A stretch of DNA of 64,000 nucleotides, taken from contig JAMWCD010000005.1 in NCBI GenBank assembly GCA_023818965.1, positions 1 through 64,000 on the forward strand, in the 5' to 3' direction. The notes beneath the pieces were generated by a model. That model was given only the letters and a program-made list of their open reading frames with translations, had not been told where the DNA came from and did not search any database. A program made the translations under genes and the position numbers. Source of the stretch: Candidatus Omnitrophota bacterium (GTDB lineage Bacteria > Ratteibacteria > UBA8468 > B48-G9 > DTJG01). Shown here in pieces: positions 1 through 9,034 of this stretch. Each line of letters starts with the position of its first letter. Within the stretch, counting starts at the first letter, position 1.

Positions 1-7
1 TATCTTT

Positions 8-50
8 CCCATCGGCTACCTCCTTTTTAAAAACTATGATAGCCGATGGG
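8..50. repeat. Perfect 11-bp inverted repeat (cccatcggcta / tagccgatggg) with about 21-nt loop
   Basis: cccatcggcta at 8-18 and its reverse complement at 40-50. Confidence 0.7.
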
Positions 51-54
51 ATTA

Positions 55-122
55 CGACATTCTATCTTTTAAATCAATGGCGACATTTTATCTTTTAAAT
101 ATACGACATTCTATCTTTTAAA
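55..122. repeat. Three iterated copies of cgacatt(c/t)tatcttttaaa
   Basis: Copies at 55-73, 81-99 and 104-122; copies 1 and 3 identical, copy 2 has one substitution. Confidence 0.85.
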
Positions 123-170
123 CAACAGGAATGCCTGTTCAAGAGAAATGATGTTATGTCTTTTACCTTT

Positions 171-2585
171 TTATTTTTTAGGTGACCACAAAAATCCTCT
201 TCTGTACAGACCACCAATTTCAGAATTGTTCCAGATTCTGATTGCGATAAGATTTTTTTCTCCAAATTTTACATATTTTGTTATATCTAAGTCAAAATCA
301 TGTCCACCCATCCACCATATTGCATGATTTTTATGTCCTGCATATTCTCCGTTAATCCATACCCACGCTTCATTAATTGCACCGCCGCAATAAAAATGTA
401 TGAGATTACCTTTCCATTTTTCTGGAATATTCACCCAGAATCTGTACCAGCCATAACCATCATAATCATGACCAGCAGAATCTTCTGGAATGTCCTGTTG
501 ATCCCAGAGATAGAATGTATTTTTTGTTTCCCAGTTTTTATCGTCAAATTCCGGAAGATACCATTGTTTAATCACTCCTTCATTGTATTTATCCCTGGTA
601 AATCTACTTTCTAAAGGGACAGGAGCAGTCATTATTCCTGATTCACCCTGTGTCATCTGTTCAAGTTTTGCCAGTCGTATTTCCCTTCCCTTTGTATAGC
701 ATTCCCAGGTGTTTGTTAATGCTCCTTTTCCGACAAGGAATTCAGAAATCTGATAAAGTTTTGCCTGCGCATCAAGCATTCGGGACGCTGATTCCTTTGC
801 TTTTTTATAATCGAGATTTTTTTCTGCTTCGTGCATCTGTGTCCATGCTTCGAAGTTTTGAACAATTAATTCAAAAATTCTGAATCTTTCTTTTTGTTCA
901 AGTGTCATGGGACACTGTTTTGCCTGCTCGTAGTACTTATGTATGGAATTTGCAAAGTCAACTGTGTAAACATGATTTAAGAGCCAGTCCTCATGTACGT
1001 GGCAGGTTGCTTTTAACAGTTGCTTTTCGCATGCATCCCACCATGCCTGGACATATGGACCTGCCTGAGGTCCAAAGAAATTTTCGTAGAAGTCCTTTTT
1101 TATTGCTTCAATATCAGCATTGACATCCCACATAAGTTTTGCTGCTGTGTAATAACTAATCCAGGTTGCCATCATTGTATTGCTTCCCTGCCTTCCGAAT
1201 CCTTTCAGTCCTATTTGTTTATATATACGGGCATTGATTGCAAAGTTTGCAACATCCCTTTCAGGTACAAATCCACTGACAAGTAATCCAGGGGTATAAT
1301 CATATAGCCAGACATGCGGAGTTAGTTTGAGCCATTGTTTGAGGATACACATCATTTCTGTTCTTCTCCAGCAAGTTTGGTCATTGTTTGGATGCAGAAC
1401 ACAACAACTGATCGGAGCATACATTACTACCATATTTGGTCTCAGTTTTACTCCCTGTGGTGGCATTTCTCTTAATGCGTACGCTGATACTGCGACCCAT
1501 TTATCAGGAAAGGTGTCAGCAAGTTTCACTGCAAAGGAAAAAACTTCTTCGCTTTGCATTCTTTCATGAATGTAGTTTGGATAATTGAAATTCTGACTCT
1601 GTGCAAGGCACGTTTCACAATAGCAATAGGGCACACCATCAGGGGGTGAGATTCCAATGCCCAGGTCACTGACATTCGGGAATTTTCTTTTTCCTTCAAA
1701 TGCCTCTCTGACATTTTTTATATACTCCTGTTGCATCTGTTGATTTGACAGGCACAACATTGTAAAAGAAGGATAACTTTTTGGTGTTACATTTCTTTTT
1801 CCTGTTTTATCCATAGCATAAAATTCGGGATGTGTTTCTGCGTATTCCTTTGGTGGTAAAGGCCATGCAAGATAACCATCTCCCGGCACTGGATAAAGCT
1901 GCTGACCGCCTGTATGATCACAGCTGAATCCAACCTTTTTACCCCATTGTGCATATATTTTTCTGTTTTCAGAAGAAAGACCCCATCTTCCATCAAGCCA
2001 TATACCGCGCATGGCAAAATCTGGTTTTGCTTCAATATCAATGATTGGCGAAGAAATGATTTTTGTTTGAGGAACAATTTCTCCCCATTCTCCAGGGAAA
2101 TACCAGCGACAGCCGATTTTCTCAAGAAAGGCATATGCAGCATAAATTGTTCCTTGATAAGGTCCATCTTCATTTCCTGCAATGAAAATGTTATTACCGA
2201 CTGTTTTTATGACATAACCCTCTTCCTCATAAATATCAGGCCTGATGCCTGGATTAAATCCTTGCGGGATCTTTATTTTATTTTTTTTGGCTGCCCGTGT
2301 GTGACCAACATAAATTTTTGTAATAATACTGTCAGGAATTTTTTCATTTTCTGAGATAATCTGTAATTCTACCTGAGACATTTTTTTGATGTAATTCTGT
2401 ATTTCTTTTGCTGCTTCAAGTACTTTTTCATTTTTTGTACTGTCATCAGGAATAATAATCACTGCTACTGGTCCTGATTCATTCACAATTGGAATATTCC
2501 CTGGTTTTGTTTTGTCTTTGATCGTGCCTTCTGAAATAGAGATAACCAGTAGAATCCCTAACAACAATTTCAATAAATCATTCAT
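171..2585 (-). CDS. DUF4838-type (alpha-glucuronidase-like) secreted protein with C-terminal sugar-binding-like domain
   Basis: 804-aa ORF, N-terminal signal-like segment; motifs resemble the 28711-31125 protein (GNEDGPYQGTIYAAYAFLEKIGCRWYFPGEWGE; EAWVWINGEYAGH). Confidence 0.75.
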   Translation of the reverse strand: MNDLLKLLLGILLVISISEGTIKDKTKPGNIPIVNESGPVAVIIIPDDSTKNEKVLEAAKEIQNYIKKMSQVELQIISENEKIPDSIITKIYVGHTRAAKKNKIKIPQGFNPGIRPDIYEEEGYVIKTVGNNIFIAGNEDGPYQGTIYAAYAFLEKIGCRWYFPGEWGEIVPQTKIISSPIIDIEAKPDFAMRGIWLDGRWGLSSENRKIYAQWGKKVGFSCDHTGGQQLYPVPGDGYLAWPLPPKEYAETHPEFYAMDKTGKRNVTPKSYPSFTMLCLSNQQMQQEYIKNVREAFEGKRKFPNVSDLGIGISPPDGVPYCYCETCLAQSQNFNYPNYIHERMQSEEVFSFAVKLADTFPDKWVAVSAYALREMPPQGVKLRPNMVVMYAPISCCVLHPNNDQTCWRRTEMMCILKQWLKLTPHVWLYDYTPGLLVSGFVPERDVANFAINARIYKQIGLKGFGRQGSNTMMATWISYYTAAKLMWDVNADIEAIKKDFYENFFGPQAGPYVQAWWDACEKQLLKATCHVHEDWLLNHVYTVDFANSIHKYYEQAKQCPMTLEQKERFRIFELIVQNFEAWTQMHEAEKNLDYKKAKESASRMLDAQAKLYQISEFLVGKGALTNTWECYTKGREIRLAKLEQMTQGESGIMTAPVPLESRFTRDKYNEGVIKQWYLPEFDDKNWETKNTFYLWDQQDIPEDSAGHDYDGYGWYRFWVNIPEKWKGNLIHFYCGGAINEAWVWINGEYAGHKNHAIWWMGGHDFDLDITKYVKFGEKNLIAIRIWNNSEIGGLYRRGFLWSPKK

Positions 2586-2606
2586 TGTTCCCCCCAGTTT
2601 ACATTT

Positions 2607-3575
2607 TTAAATTGATTCCCCGGTTGCAAGGTATATACCTGATGCGTGCTGACCAACTTTACTTTCTCTTTTTTCTCGCTCATGCTGAGAATAATAACTG
2701 ATATAAATCTTACCATTGTCAATGATTGAACCACAGTAGGATGTGTCTCCACCACTTGGTAAAATCCTTACGGGTTTCAAAATCATATTTGTTGTATCAA
2801 GTTCAAGTATAGCAGTTTTTGGTTGATATTCAGTTTCATTCCTGATATAGGAAAAAATTTTTCCATCCTTTCTTAAAAAGACCCTTCCTGCACAATAAAT
2901 TTTGCCTGAAAACTTGAAAATATGAGGCCCTCTCACGATTAAATTCATTGTGTATTTTTCCCATTTTGTGAAAGGATATTCTGAAATTGCAATCACAGGG
3001 CTCAGGCAATTTTCTCTTCTGACAAAGGCATAACAGATATTGTTTTCGAAAAGTAAATCTGCTTCATTTGCATAATCATCCTCTACAATCTGCGATACAA
3101 CTTCAAATTTTTCTCCATCTTCTGATCTCAACAGAACTGTTCCGTATCCATCAATACTTCTCTGATATGCAGTGGCATAAAGAACTTTTTTGTAATTTCT
3201 AATTTTCCAGAAACACAGATTGTGGGATTCAATTTCAACAGGTGTTGTAAAATTTTCTCCATCTTCTGAATATGAAATATAGACCTTGAAAAATTGCCTG
3301 TGTTCTTCGGGTTTATTTGAGCAGGCGAAGAAGAGTACTCCGAGTTTTCCCTGAAACTGAAACAATTTTGGGTCTCTACTATCAGGTAGTGCAGGAAATG
3401 TTTGAACAAGATTCCAGTTTTCAAGATTGTTTGACTTGATTACGTATATTTCTCCATTTCCTGTCACAGCATGCGCCATTGCGTGTCTGAAAGTAATGAA
3501 GAAATTACCCTTGTATTTTGAAATGTCTGTAAAAGCATTATGGTATCCATCCCACCAGACACATCTTACTTCCAT
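2607..3575 (-). CDS. Sialidase/beta-propeller-like exo-glycosidase family protein
   Basis: 322-aa ORF with repeated blade-like segments (YISYSEDGENF, LLRSEDGEKFEVV, DSRDPKLFQFQGKL). Confidence 0.5.
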   Translation of the reverse strand: MEVRCVWWDGYHNAFTDISKYKGNFFITFRHAMAHAVTGNGEIYVIKSNNLENWNLVQTFPALPDSRDPKLFQFQGKLGVLFFACSNKPEEHRQFFKVYISYSEDGENFTTPVEIESHNLCFWKIRNYKKVLYATAYQRSIDGYGTVLLRSEDGEKFEVVSQIVEDDYANEADLLFENNICYAFVRRENCLSPVIAISEYPFTKWEKYTMNLIVRGPHIFKFSGKIYCAGRVFLRKDGKIFSYIRNETEYQPKTAILELDTTNMILKPVRILPSGGDTSYCGSIIDNGKIYISYYSQHEREKRESKVGQHASGIYLATGESI

Positions 3576-3606
3576 TTTTTCTCCTTGTTTGGAATAAGTT
3601 TAGCAT

Positions 3607-4500
3607 TTAAATAAGATTTTTCAATCCCTGTTGTTTTGCCATTTCAATTGCTTCGTAATATTCAATGTGTGTAATTGGTCTGTTCATTTTTTCAGGTAGA
3701 TTACCATATGGTCTGAATTGGGACATAATATTGATTGCAACATCGGGTGAAATTTCATTTTTTAAAAAAGCAAAAATTTCTTTACTGCCAGCAAGATTTT
3801 CTGGAAGAACAAGATGTCTGACCAGAAGCCCTCTTTTTGCAATGCCATTTTCAATTTGAATATTTCCAACCTGCGCAAACATTTCTCTGACTGCCTCCTT
3901 GCACCTTTCAAAATAGTCAGGAGCACTTGAGAGCACTTTCGCAGTCTCGCTGTTTGAGTATTTGATGTCAGGCATATAAATATCAACGATTCCATCAAGG
4001 ATTTTAATCACTTCAACATTTTCATAACCACCACAATTCCATACAATTGGCAGTTCCAAACCTTTTTCAGAAGCAATTTTTATTGCCCTGACAAGATGGA
4101 AAGTATAATGGGTAGGAGTGACAAGGTTAATATTGTGACATAATCTTTTTTGAAGATACAACATAATGTCAGCACATTGTTCAACTGTAACTTTTTCTCC
4201 AACCCCATTAAGTGAAATGTCGTAATTCTGGCAGAAAATACATCTGAGATTGCACCATGTCATAAATATTGTACCTGAACCGTAAGTGCCAACAAGAATA
4301 TCTTCCTCACCAAAATGTGCGCCATAACTTGAAATATAGAGATTATGATCAGCACGGCAGAATCCTTTTTCTCCTTTTAATCTATTGACCTTGCAATGTC
4401 TCGGGCATAATGTGCAACAGGTTATGATTTTTTCAAGTTGATTAATCTTTTTTTCAAACTCTTTCTCGGAAAGTTTTTTATATGCAGGAATGAATTTCAT
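3607..4500 (-). CDS. Radical SAM protein, pyruvate formate-lyase activating enzyme-like
   Basis: CxxxCxxC motif in TWCNLRCIFCQNYDIS; N-terminal Cys motif CTLCPRHCKVNRLKGEKGFCRA. Confidence 0.8.
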   Translation of the reverse strand: MKFIPAYKKLSEKEFEKKINQLEKIITCCTLCPRHCKVNRLKGEKGFCRADHNLYISSYGAHFGEEDILVGTYGSGTIFMTWCNLRCIFCQNYDISLNGVGEKVTVEQCADIMLYLQKRLCHNINLVTPTHYTFHLVRAIKIASEKGLELPIVWNCGGYENVEVIKILDGIVDIYMPDIKYSNSETAKVLSSAPDYFERCKEAVREMFAQVGNIQIENGIAKRGLLVRHLVLPENLAGSKEIFAFLKNEISPDVAINIMSQFRPYGNLPEKMNRPITHIEYYEAIEMAKQQGLKNLI

Positions 4501-4511
4501 CTCAATTAAAA

Positions 4512-5621
4512 TTAAAAATTAACAAGGACAATGTCGTTGATATCAAGGGGTAATGAAAATTTAATTTTATAACCATTCCTGTCAGGTGTTAGAACAAAAT
4601 TGAGATTTCCTTTTTCACAGGAGAAAACATGTTTTACTTTTTTCCCAACATTCATTTCAACATTTAAATCGTTTATGGGTTTGTATGTGAAGTTTGCAAG
4701 AACAAGAGCACTTCCTTTATCAGCATCATAAATGCCTGCTTCGACCACGGGCTGAGAAATTTCAACAAGTTTCTCTGCCTTTTTAATAATCTCTCCAAGC
4801 ACCCATTGCCTGTTTTCATCCTTCCATTTTTCCTTGAGTTCATTGAATACAAATTTCGCCTCTTTTGCATAGGCAATACCAGGACAACTTCCAATAAATT
4901 CGGCTTTGCCCCTTCCATAAATATTGATGACCCCCGCAGGAGTACCATTGGTAAAGGTTGCGAATACCTTTGCTGTTGTTGGTTTGAAGGTGACTTTCAC
5001 ACCAATTGCTCCAAGATTGCTGGTGTAAACTGGATTGCCTCGTACAGATGAGATAATATCAATGTAGTTAATATCATTCAGTGCTCCTCTCACATGCCAT
5101 TTTCCCTGTTGTATCATTACATCAGGATGTGGTTTTATGCCAAAAACCTCAGCAAGTCCAGGAATATCTTCATTAAATTGATTTTTTATTCCAGCCCCAC
5201 ATGTTCCCCTGATATAGCCCCCATTTCTTACCCAATTTTTTATTTCTTCTATTGCCTTTTCGTGGATGCATGGGTCAGTTACATAAAGAACAGAATATTT
5301 TTTTAGTTTTCCAGCAATTACATCTTCTTCTGTTATCATATCAACGAGATAATGCTGATGGACAAGTGCAAAATAGGTCATTCTTCTTTCAAGCATATGA
5401 ATGTATCCATATGGTTGCCATAAATCAGAAGAAATACTGTAGAGTAAAGCAACCTTTGTTGGTCGCAGTTTTCCCTCAGCAATGATGTTTTCTGCTATTG
5501 ATAACTGTCGTGTCATTTTTGCAATTCCATCGTATTCGCCTTTCAGGTCTGACCAGTAATTTTCTGTACTTGTTGCAGTGGGACCATAGGTCCAGTAAAA
5601 AAATGTTTTGCCCCCTGACAC
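4512..5621 (-). CDS. C-terminal half of a beta-galactosidase-like protein (trimerisation-like domain), separated from 5543-7078 by a frameshift
   Basis: ORF starts at GTG inside the preceding ORF; adding one T to the T7 run joins them as ...GAKHFFYWTYGPTATSTENYW.... Confidence 0.6.
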   Translation of the reverse strand: MSGGKTFFYWTYGPTATSTENYWSDLKGEYDGIAKMTRQLSIAENIIAEGKLRPTKVALLYSISSDLWQPYGYIHMLERRMTYFALVHQHYLVDMITEEDVIAGKLKKYSVLYVTDPCIHEKAIEEIKNWVRNGGYIRGTCGAGIKNQFNEDIPGLAEVFGIKPHPDVMIQQGKWHVRGALNDINYIDIISSVRGNPVYTSNLGAIGVKVTFKPTTAKVFATFTNGTPAGVINIYGRGKAEFIGSCPGIAYAKEAKFVFNELKEKWKDENRQWVLGEIIKKAEKLVEISQPVVEAGIYDADKGSALVLANFTYKPINDLNVEMNVGKKVKHVFSCEKGNLNFVLTPDRNGYKIKFSLPLDINDIVLVNF

Positions 5622-7078
5622 AATGCTGATGAAGTTTTCAATCTTAAATTAATTTCATCACTTGGGGTGATCCATGCAATCACTGGCATAGTTCCGTCAC
5701 TGCCACTTCTGAAAATGGATGCCTGAAATCCCATTAATTGAAAACCTTCCCATGTCCAGTTTGGTCCATACATGTATTGAAGTCCCATCCAGTCCTCAAT
5801 GCCAGCAATATCAACAACTTTTTCTCTTGCCATTGCGAACCAGTCACAGGCAAGAGGAGTTGAACCCCATGCGGGATTTGGTCCCATTCCCATTCCGAGC
5901 CCGGTACCTGCAAAGTATGGATGGTCTGCTACAAGGGTTGAAGTATAAACATTTCCAAAATATTTGTGTACTGCCTCTGTAAGCCATTTAAATTTTTGAT
6001 TTGTTGAAATCTGTCTGAAACGACAGGTGTAATAAAAGATTCTATTTGCAAATTTTCCATTTTGTTCCTGTCTTTCCTTTAATTGCCTGGGTGATTCAAT
6101 AGGAACAACATCTTCAATTTTCTTAACTCCAAAAAATTCTGGTTTTATTTTCTGCGTTTTTAAATAATCGTGAAAGTTTCTCAGCGCTACAGGATTGTTT
6201 TTAATTTCAGGACAGGTTACTTCATCAGAGAAATTAAAAATTGTCCCTAGTTCAAGTTTTATACCTGACCTTACATAATTTGAATATGTTTTTTGAACCT
6301 GTGTTTCTGCGTCATCTTTCGAAACATCGGGTCCAAAATTTGCCCACATATGTCCTGGAACTCTGAAATTAAATTTTTCCTTCACTTCTTTCATCTGGTT
6401 TCCCACTGTGTTGAAACCAAGAAGCCACAGCACTTCACCTTCTTTCAGATTCAGTTCTTCTCTCTGGGGCGCCCAGAAAGATGTTTGAATAATGAGTTTT
6501 TCAGGGCTGTTATGTTTTCCTCCAGTTGCCTGACGAGCCCATAACAGATGCCTTTCTGTCATCTGGCCTGCAGTTTCTAAAAATTCTGCATCTTTTTCAA
6601 TATTTTTTGAAACAAGGAAACTTGTCAAGCTTCCTCTGTATGATTCCTGGAATCTTTTTACAATTGATTTTTCATCAGGTCTTGTTGCGATTTCTATAAT
6701 GACTGATCTGAATTCATACGGTTTTTCTGTAATAAAGTCAGCAGTGATATTTGGAAATTCAGCAACCCCACCAGAACGATTTAATCTTCCATGAAGAAGA
6801 TTTCCTGCATGTTTTTTCAGGTCAAACCAGCTGGTATAATCATCTGCTTTTACCCAGAATTCAGGATTCTGAAGTGCATTGCCAGGGATGTATGCGACTG
6901 GAATATACCAGTTTGGAATATGGACATATCCACCGAGTTTAACAAAATACCTTGTATTTTTCGGTTCAACCATCTTGAATCTTACATAAATGGACTCAGT
7001 GGTTTCAGCGTAAAGCCCCATACACAAAACCAAAAAAAGTAAGAATAAATATTTAACTCTCATTTGAGTAAAATTCAA
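5543..7078 (-). CDS. N-terminal half of a secreted glycoside hydrolase-like protein; frame lost at T7 run 5597-5603
   Basis: Signal peptide (MRVKYLFLLFLVLCMGLYAET, likely start 7063); the C-terminal ~20 aa after the T7 run look like out-of-frame read-through. Confidence 0.6.
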   Translation of the reverse strand: MNFTQMRVKYLFLLFLVLCMGLYAETTESIYVRFKMVEPKNTRYFVKLGGYVHIPNWYIPVAYIPGNALQNPEFWVKADDYTSWFDLKKHAGNLLHGRLNRSGGVAEFPNITADFITEKPYEFRSVIIEIATRPDEKSIVKRFQESYRGSLTSFLVSKNIEKDAEFLETAGQMTERHLLWARQATGGKHNSPEKLIIQTSFWAPQREELNLKEGEVLWLLGFNTVGNQMKEVKEKFNFRVPGHMWANFGPDVSKDDAETQVQKTYSNYVRSGIKLELGTIFNFSDEVTCPEIKNNPVALRNFHDYLKTQKIKPEFFGVKKIEDVVPIESPRQLKERQEQNGKFANRIFYYTCRFRQISTNQKFKWLTEAVHKYFGNVYTSTLVADHPYFAGTGLGMGMGPNPAWGSTPLACDWFAMAREKVVDIAGIEDWMGLQYMYGPNWTWEGFQLMGFQASIFRSGSDGTMPVIAWITPSDEINLRLKTSSALCQGAKHFFTGPMVPLQQVQKITGQT

Positions 7079-8897
7079 TCACTGAACGTGAATATCTTAT
7101 CATATAATCAACATTGATAAAATCGTCAAGGTCAAATCTATTGTTTTCAAAAAATTCAATGATTTGTCTTTCCTTGTTTATCATTTCTTGCATGTTTCCT
7201 TTTTTCAAAGCAATCCAGGATTGTTTCCCAACAATTACATATTCAAGCCACAGAATATATCGCCGGGCAATTGTGTCGGGTAAACAGTTGAAAATTGATT
7301 TTGCTGTTTCAATAGTGTCTCTGGGAATTTCAACATCCTTGTCCAGATATGATGAAATTGTTTTCAAAATATTTTTCAATACTTCTGCCCTTTCTCCTGC
7401 GATCGCCCTGTAATATTCATTAATGATTTTATCAACAGATAATGTTTTTTCCCAGAAGAGAGACGATAGATAAGCATAGAATCTGGCATCTGGCCAGAAC
7501 CCGGGGTAGGGTGGAGAGCAATCATAAAAAACTTTCATTCCTGAATTGATAAATTTCTTTATTTCATCTTCAACAAGACCAGGTTCAGGATGATAGAGAT
7601 ACCTTGACCTGTCTGATTTCTCTGTCTGATCATGAAAAACGAGTTGATAGTAAGAAAAAACCCCGAACCTTGAACCAATATCTTTTAGAAATTCCAGCCA
7701 TTGTTTCAGCAAAATACCGTATTCCCTGTCGTCTGACGGGTTAATAGGGTCGGGTTCAGGATAATGTATGCCAAGAGTTAAGCATGATTTTTCAAAGCCC
7801 TCTTCAAAAAGATTATGATGGTAATGTCGTAAATAGGGGCAGAAAAGCGTATAAGTATTATTAGAGAAGGGAAGATGATTTTTAGGAAGGTTGAACATGT
7901 TTGAATAGCACAATAGTTCAATCGGAAAAAACCTGCCAAGTTTTTCTGATATTTCAATCGCAAGGGTATACAACATCTCATAGGGTGATTGTTTTCTGCA
8001 ATTATCACACTGGCACCAGTTATTAATTCCATCATGTGGCCAGAGTGAAAAAATGGACATTTCAGGATGAAGGTTGATAAAATTAACAATGGAATTAACA
8101 AGAAATTCTCTTAATCTGGGATTTGTAAAACATGGCTGTATATGTGATTTCCATCTTTTTTTGATGTCTGGAGAACCCACTATTTCAGTGATTACCCTTT
8201 TTCCTTCCCGCAGACCAAAAAATTCAGGACACTGGTCAAATAATTGTTCCGGGACAAAGAAATCAACAGCATGACATCCGATGGCAAGCTTTATCCCGTA
8301 TGTTCTGCAGAGATTGATGAATCTTTCCTTTCCGGGATAGTTTTCCCATTTAATCGCATTGATATCAAGGAGATTCCATCCATTTCTTACCATCCATTTT
8401 AAAAAACTCTCATTGAAATGATGACTGTCCATAGATGGTGAAAATTCAAATCCACGAAATGCTACAAGGGGCTTATGTAATAATTCCAGATTGTTTGATA
8501 CCTTTGCGAAGGCAATATCAAATGGTGATATTCCATACCATCTGATGCCTGTAATATTTTTTATCATCTGATAAAAGCCATATATTGCGCCAATTTCACC
8601 ATTACCTATCACCCAGATTTGATTATTGTGTTTGATAATTTGACTCGTTTGAGAATTAATTTCCCTTTCGCATAGCAGGTCAAAATTTTCAGGTTCTCTT
8701 TCTTTCTCTGGTTGGTTGATAACGATCTTTTCTCGTACTTTTTCAGGTATATCAACGTCGTTTGACAGAGCAATAACAACGATGTCTTCTTCAGGGACAA
8801 AAACCTTGTTTTTCCTGCAGAGATATAGAATATCAGCCAGTTCTTTGTTAAGAAAAATTTTTCTTTCGTCTGACAGATTTGAATATTTAATAATCAT
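7053..8897 (-). CDS. DUF4838-type protein
   Basis: 614-aa ORF; GNGEIGAIYGFYQMIKNITGIRWYGISPFD and CQCDNCRKQ segments resemble the other two DUF4838-type proteins in the window. Confidence 0.65.
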   Translation of the reverse strand: MIIKYSNLSDERKIFLNKELADILYLCRKNKVFVPEEDIVVIALSNDVDIPEKVREKIVINQPEKEREPENFDLLCEREINSQTSQIIKHNNQIWVIGNGEIGAIYGFYQMIKNITGIRWYGISPFDIAFAKVSNNLELLHKPLVAFRGFEFSPSMDSHHFNESFLKWMVRNGWNLLDINAIKWENYPGKERFINLCRTYGIKLAIGCHAVDFFVPEQLFDQCPEFFGLREGKRVITEIVGSPDIKKRWKSHIQPCFTNPRLREFLVNSIVNFINLHPEMSIFSLWPHDGINNWCQCDNCRKQSPYEMLYTLAIEISEKLGRFFPIELLCYSNMFNLPKNHLPFSNNTYTLFCPYLRHYHHNLFEEGFEKSCLTLGIHYPEPDPINPSDDREYGILLKQWLEFLKDIGSRFGVFSYYQLVFHDQTEKSDRSRYLYHPEPGLVEDEIKKFINSGMKVFYDCSPPYPGFWPDARFYAYLSSLFWEKTLSVDKIINEYYRAIAGERAEVLKNILKTISSYLDKDVEIPRDTIETAKSIFNCLPDTIARRYILWLEYVIVGKQSWIALKKGNMQEMINKERQIIEFFENNRFDLDDFINVDYMIRYSRSVIEFYSNES

Positions 8898-9034
8898 TTT
8901 TTTTAACTGGGTTATAATATCTTGTGGCTTATAATTATGTTATCAGAAATCAGGTGGTTGTTCAAACGAATTTCAGGAGTATAAACAGAGTTAAAAAATT
9001 ATCGTCAAATTGATAAAGGCAGAAGGGTGGATTG

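Noticed and set aside
1914-2354. 146-aa plus-strand ORF antisense to the DUF4838 gene
   Set aside because: Sense frame has clear family motifs; the antisense translation shows no domain-like pattern. The same reasoning was applied to the other small shadow ORFs in the track.
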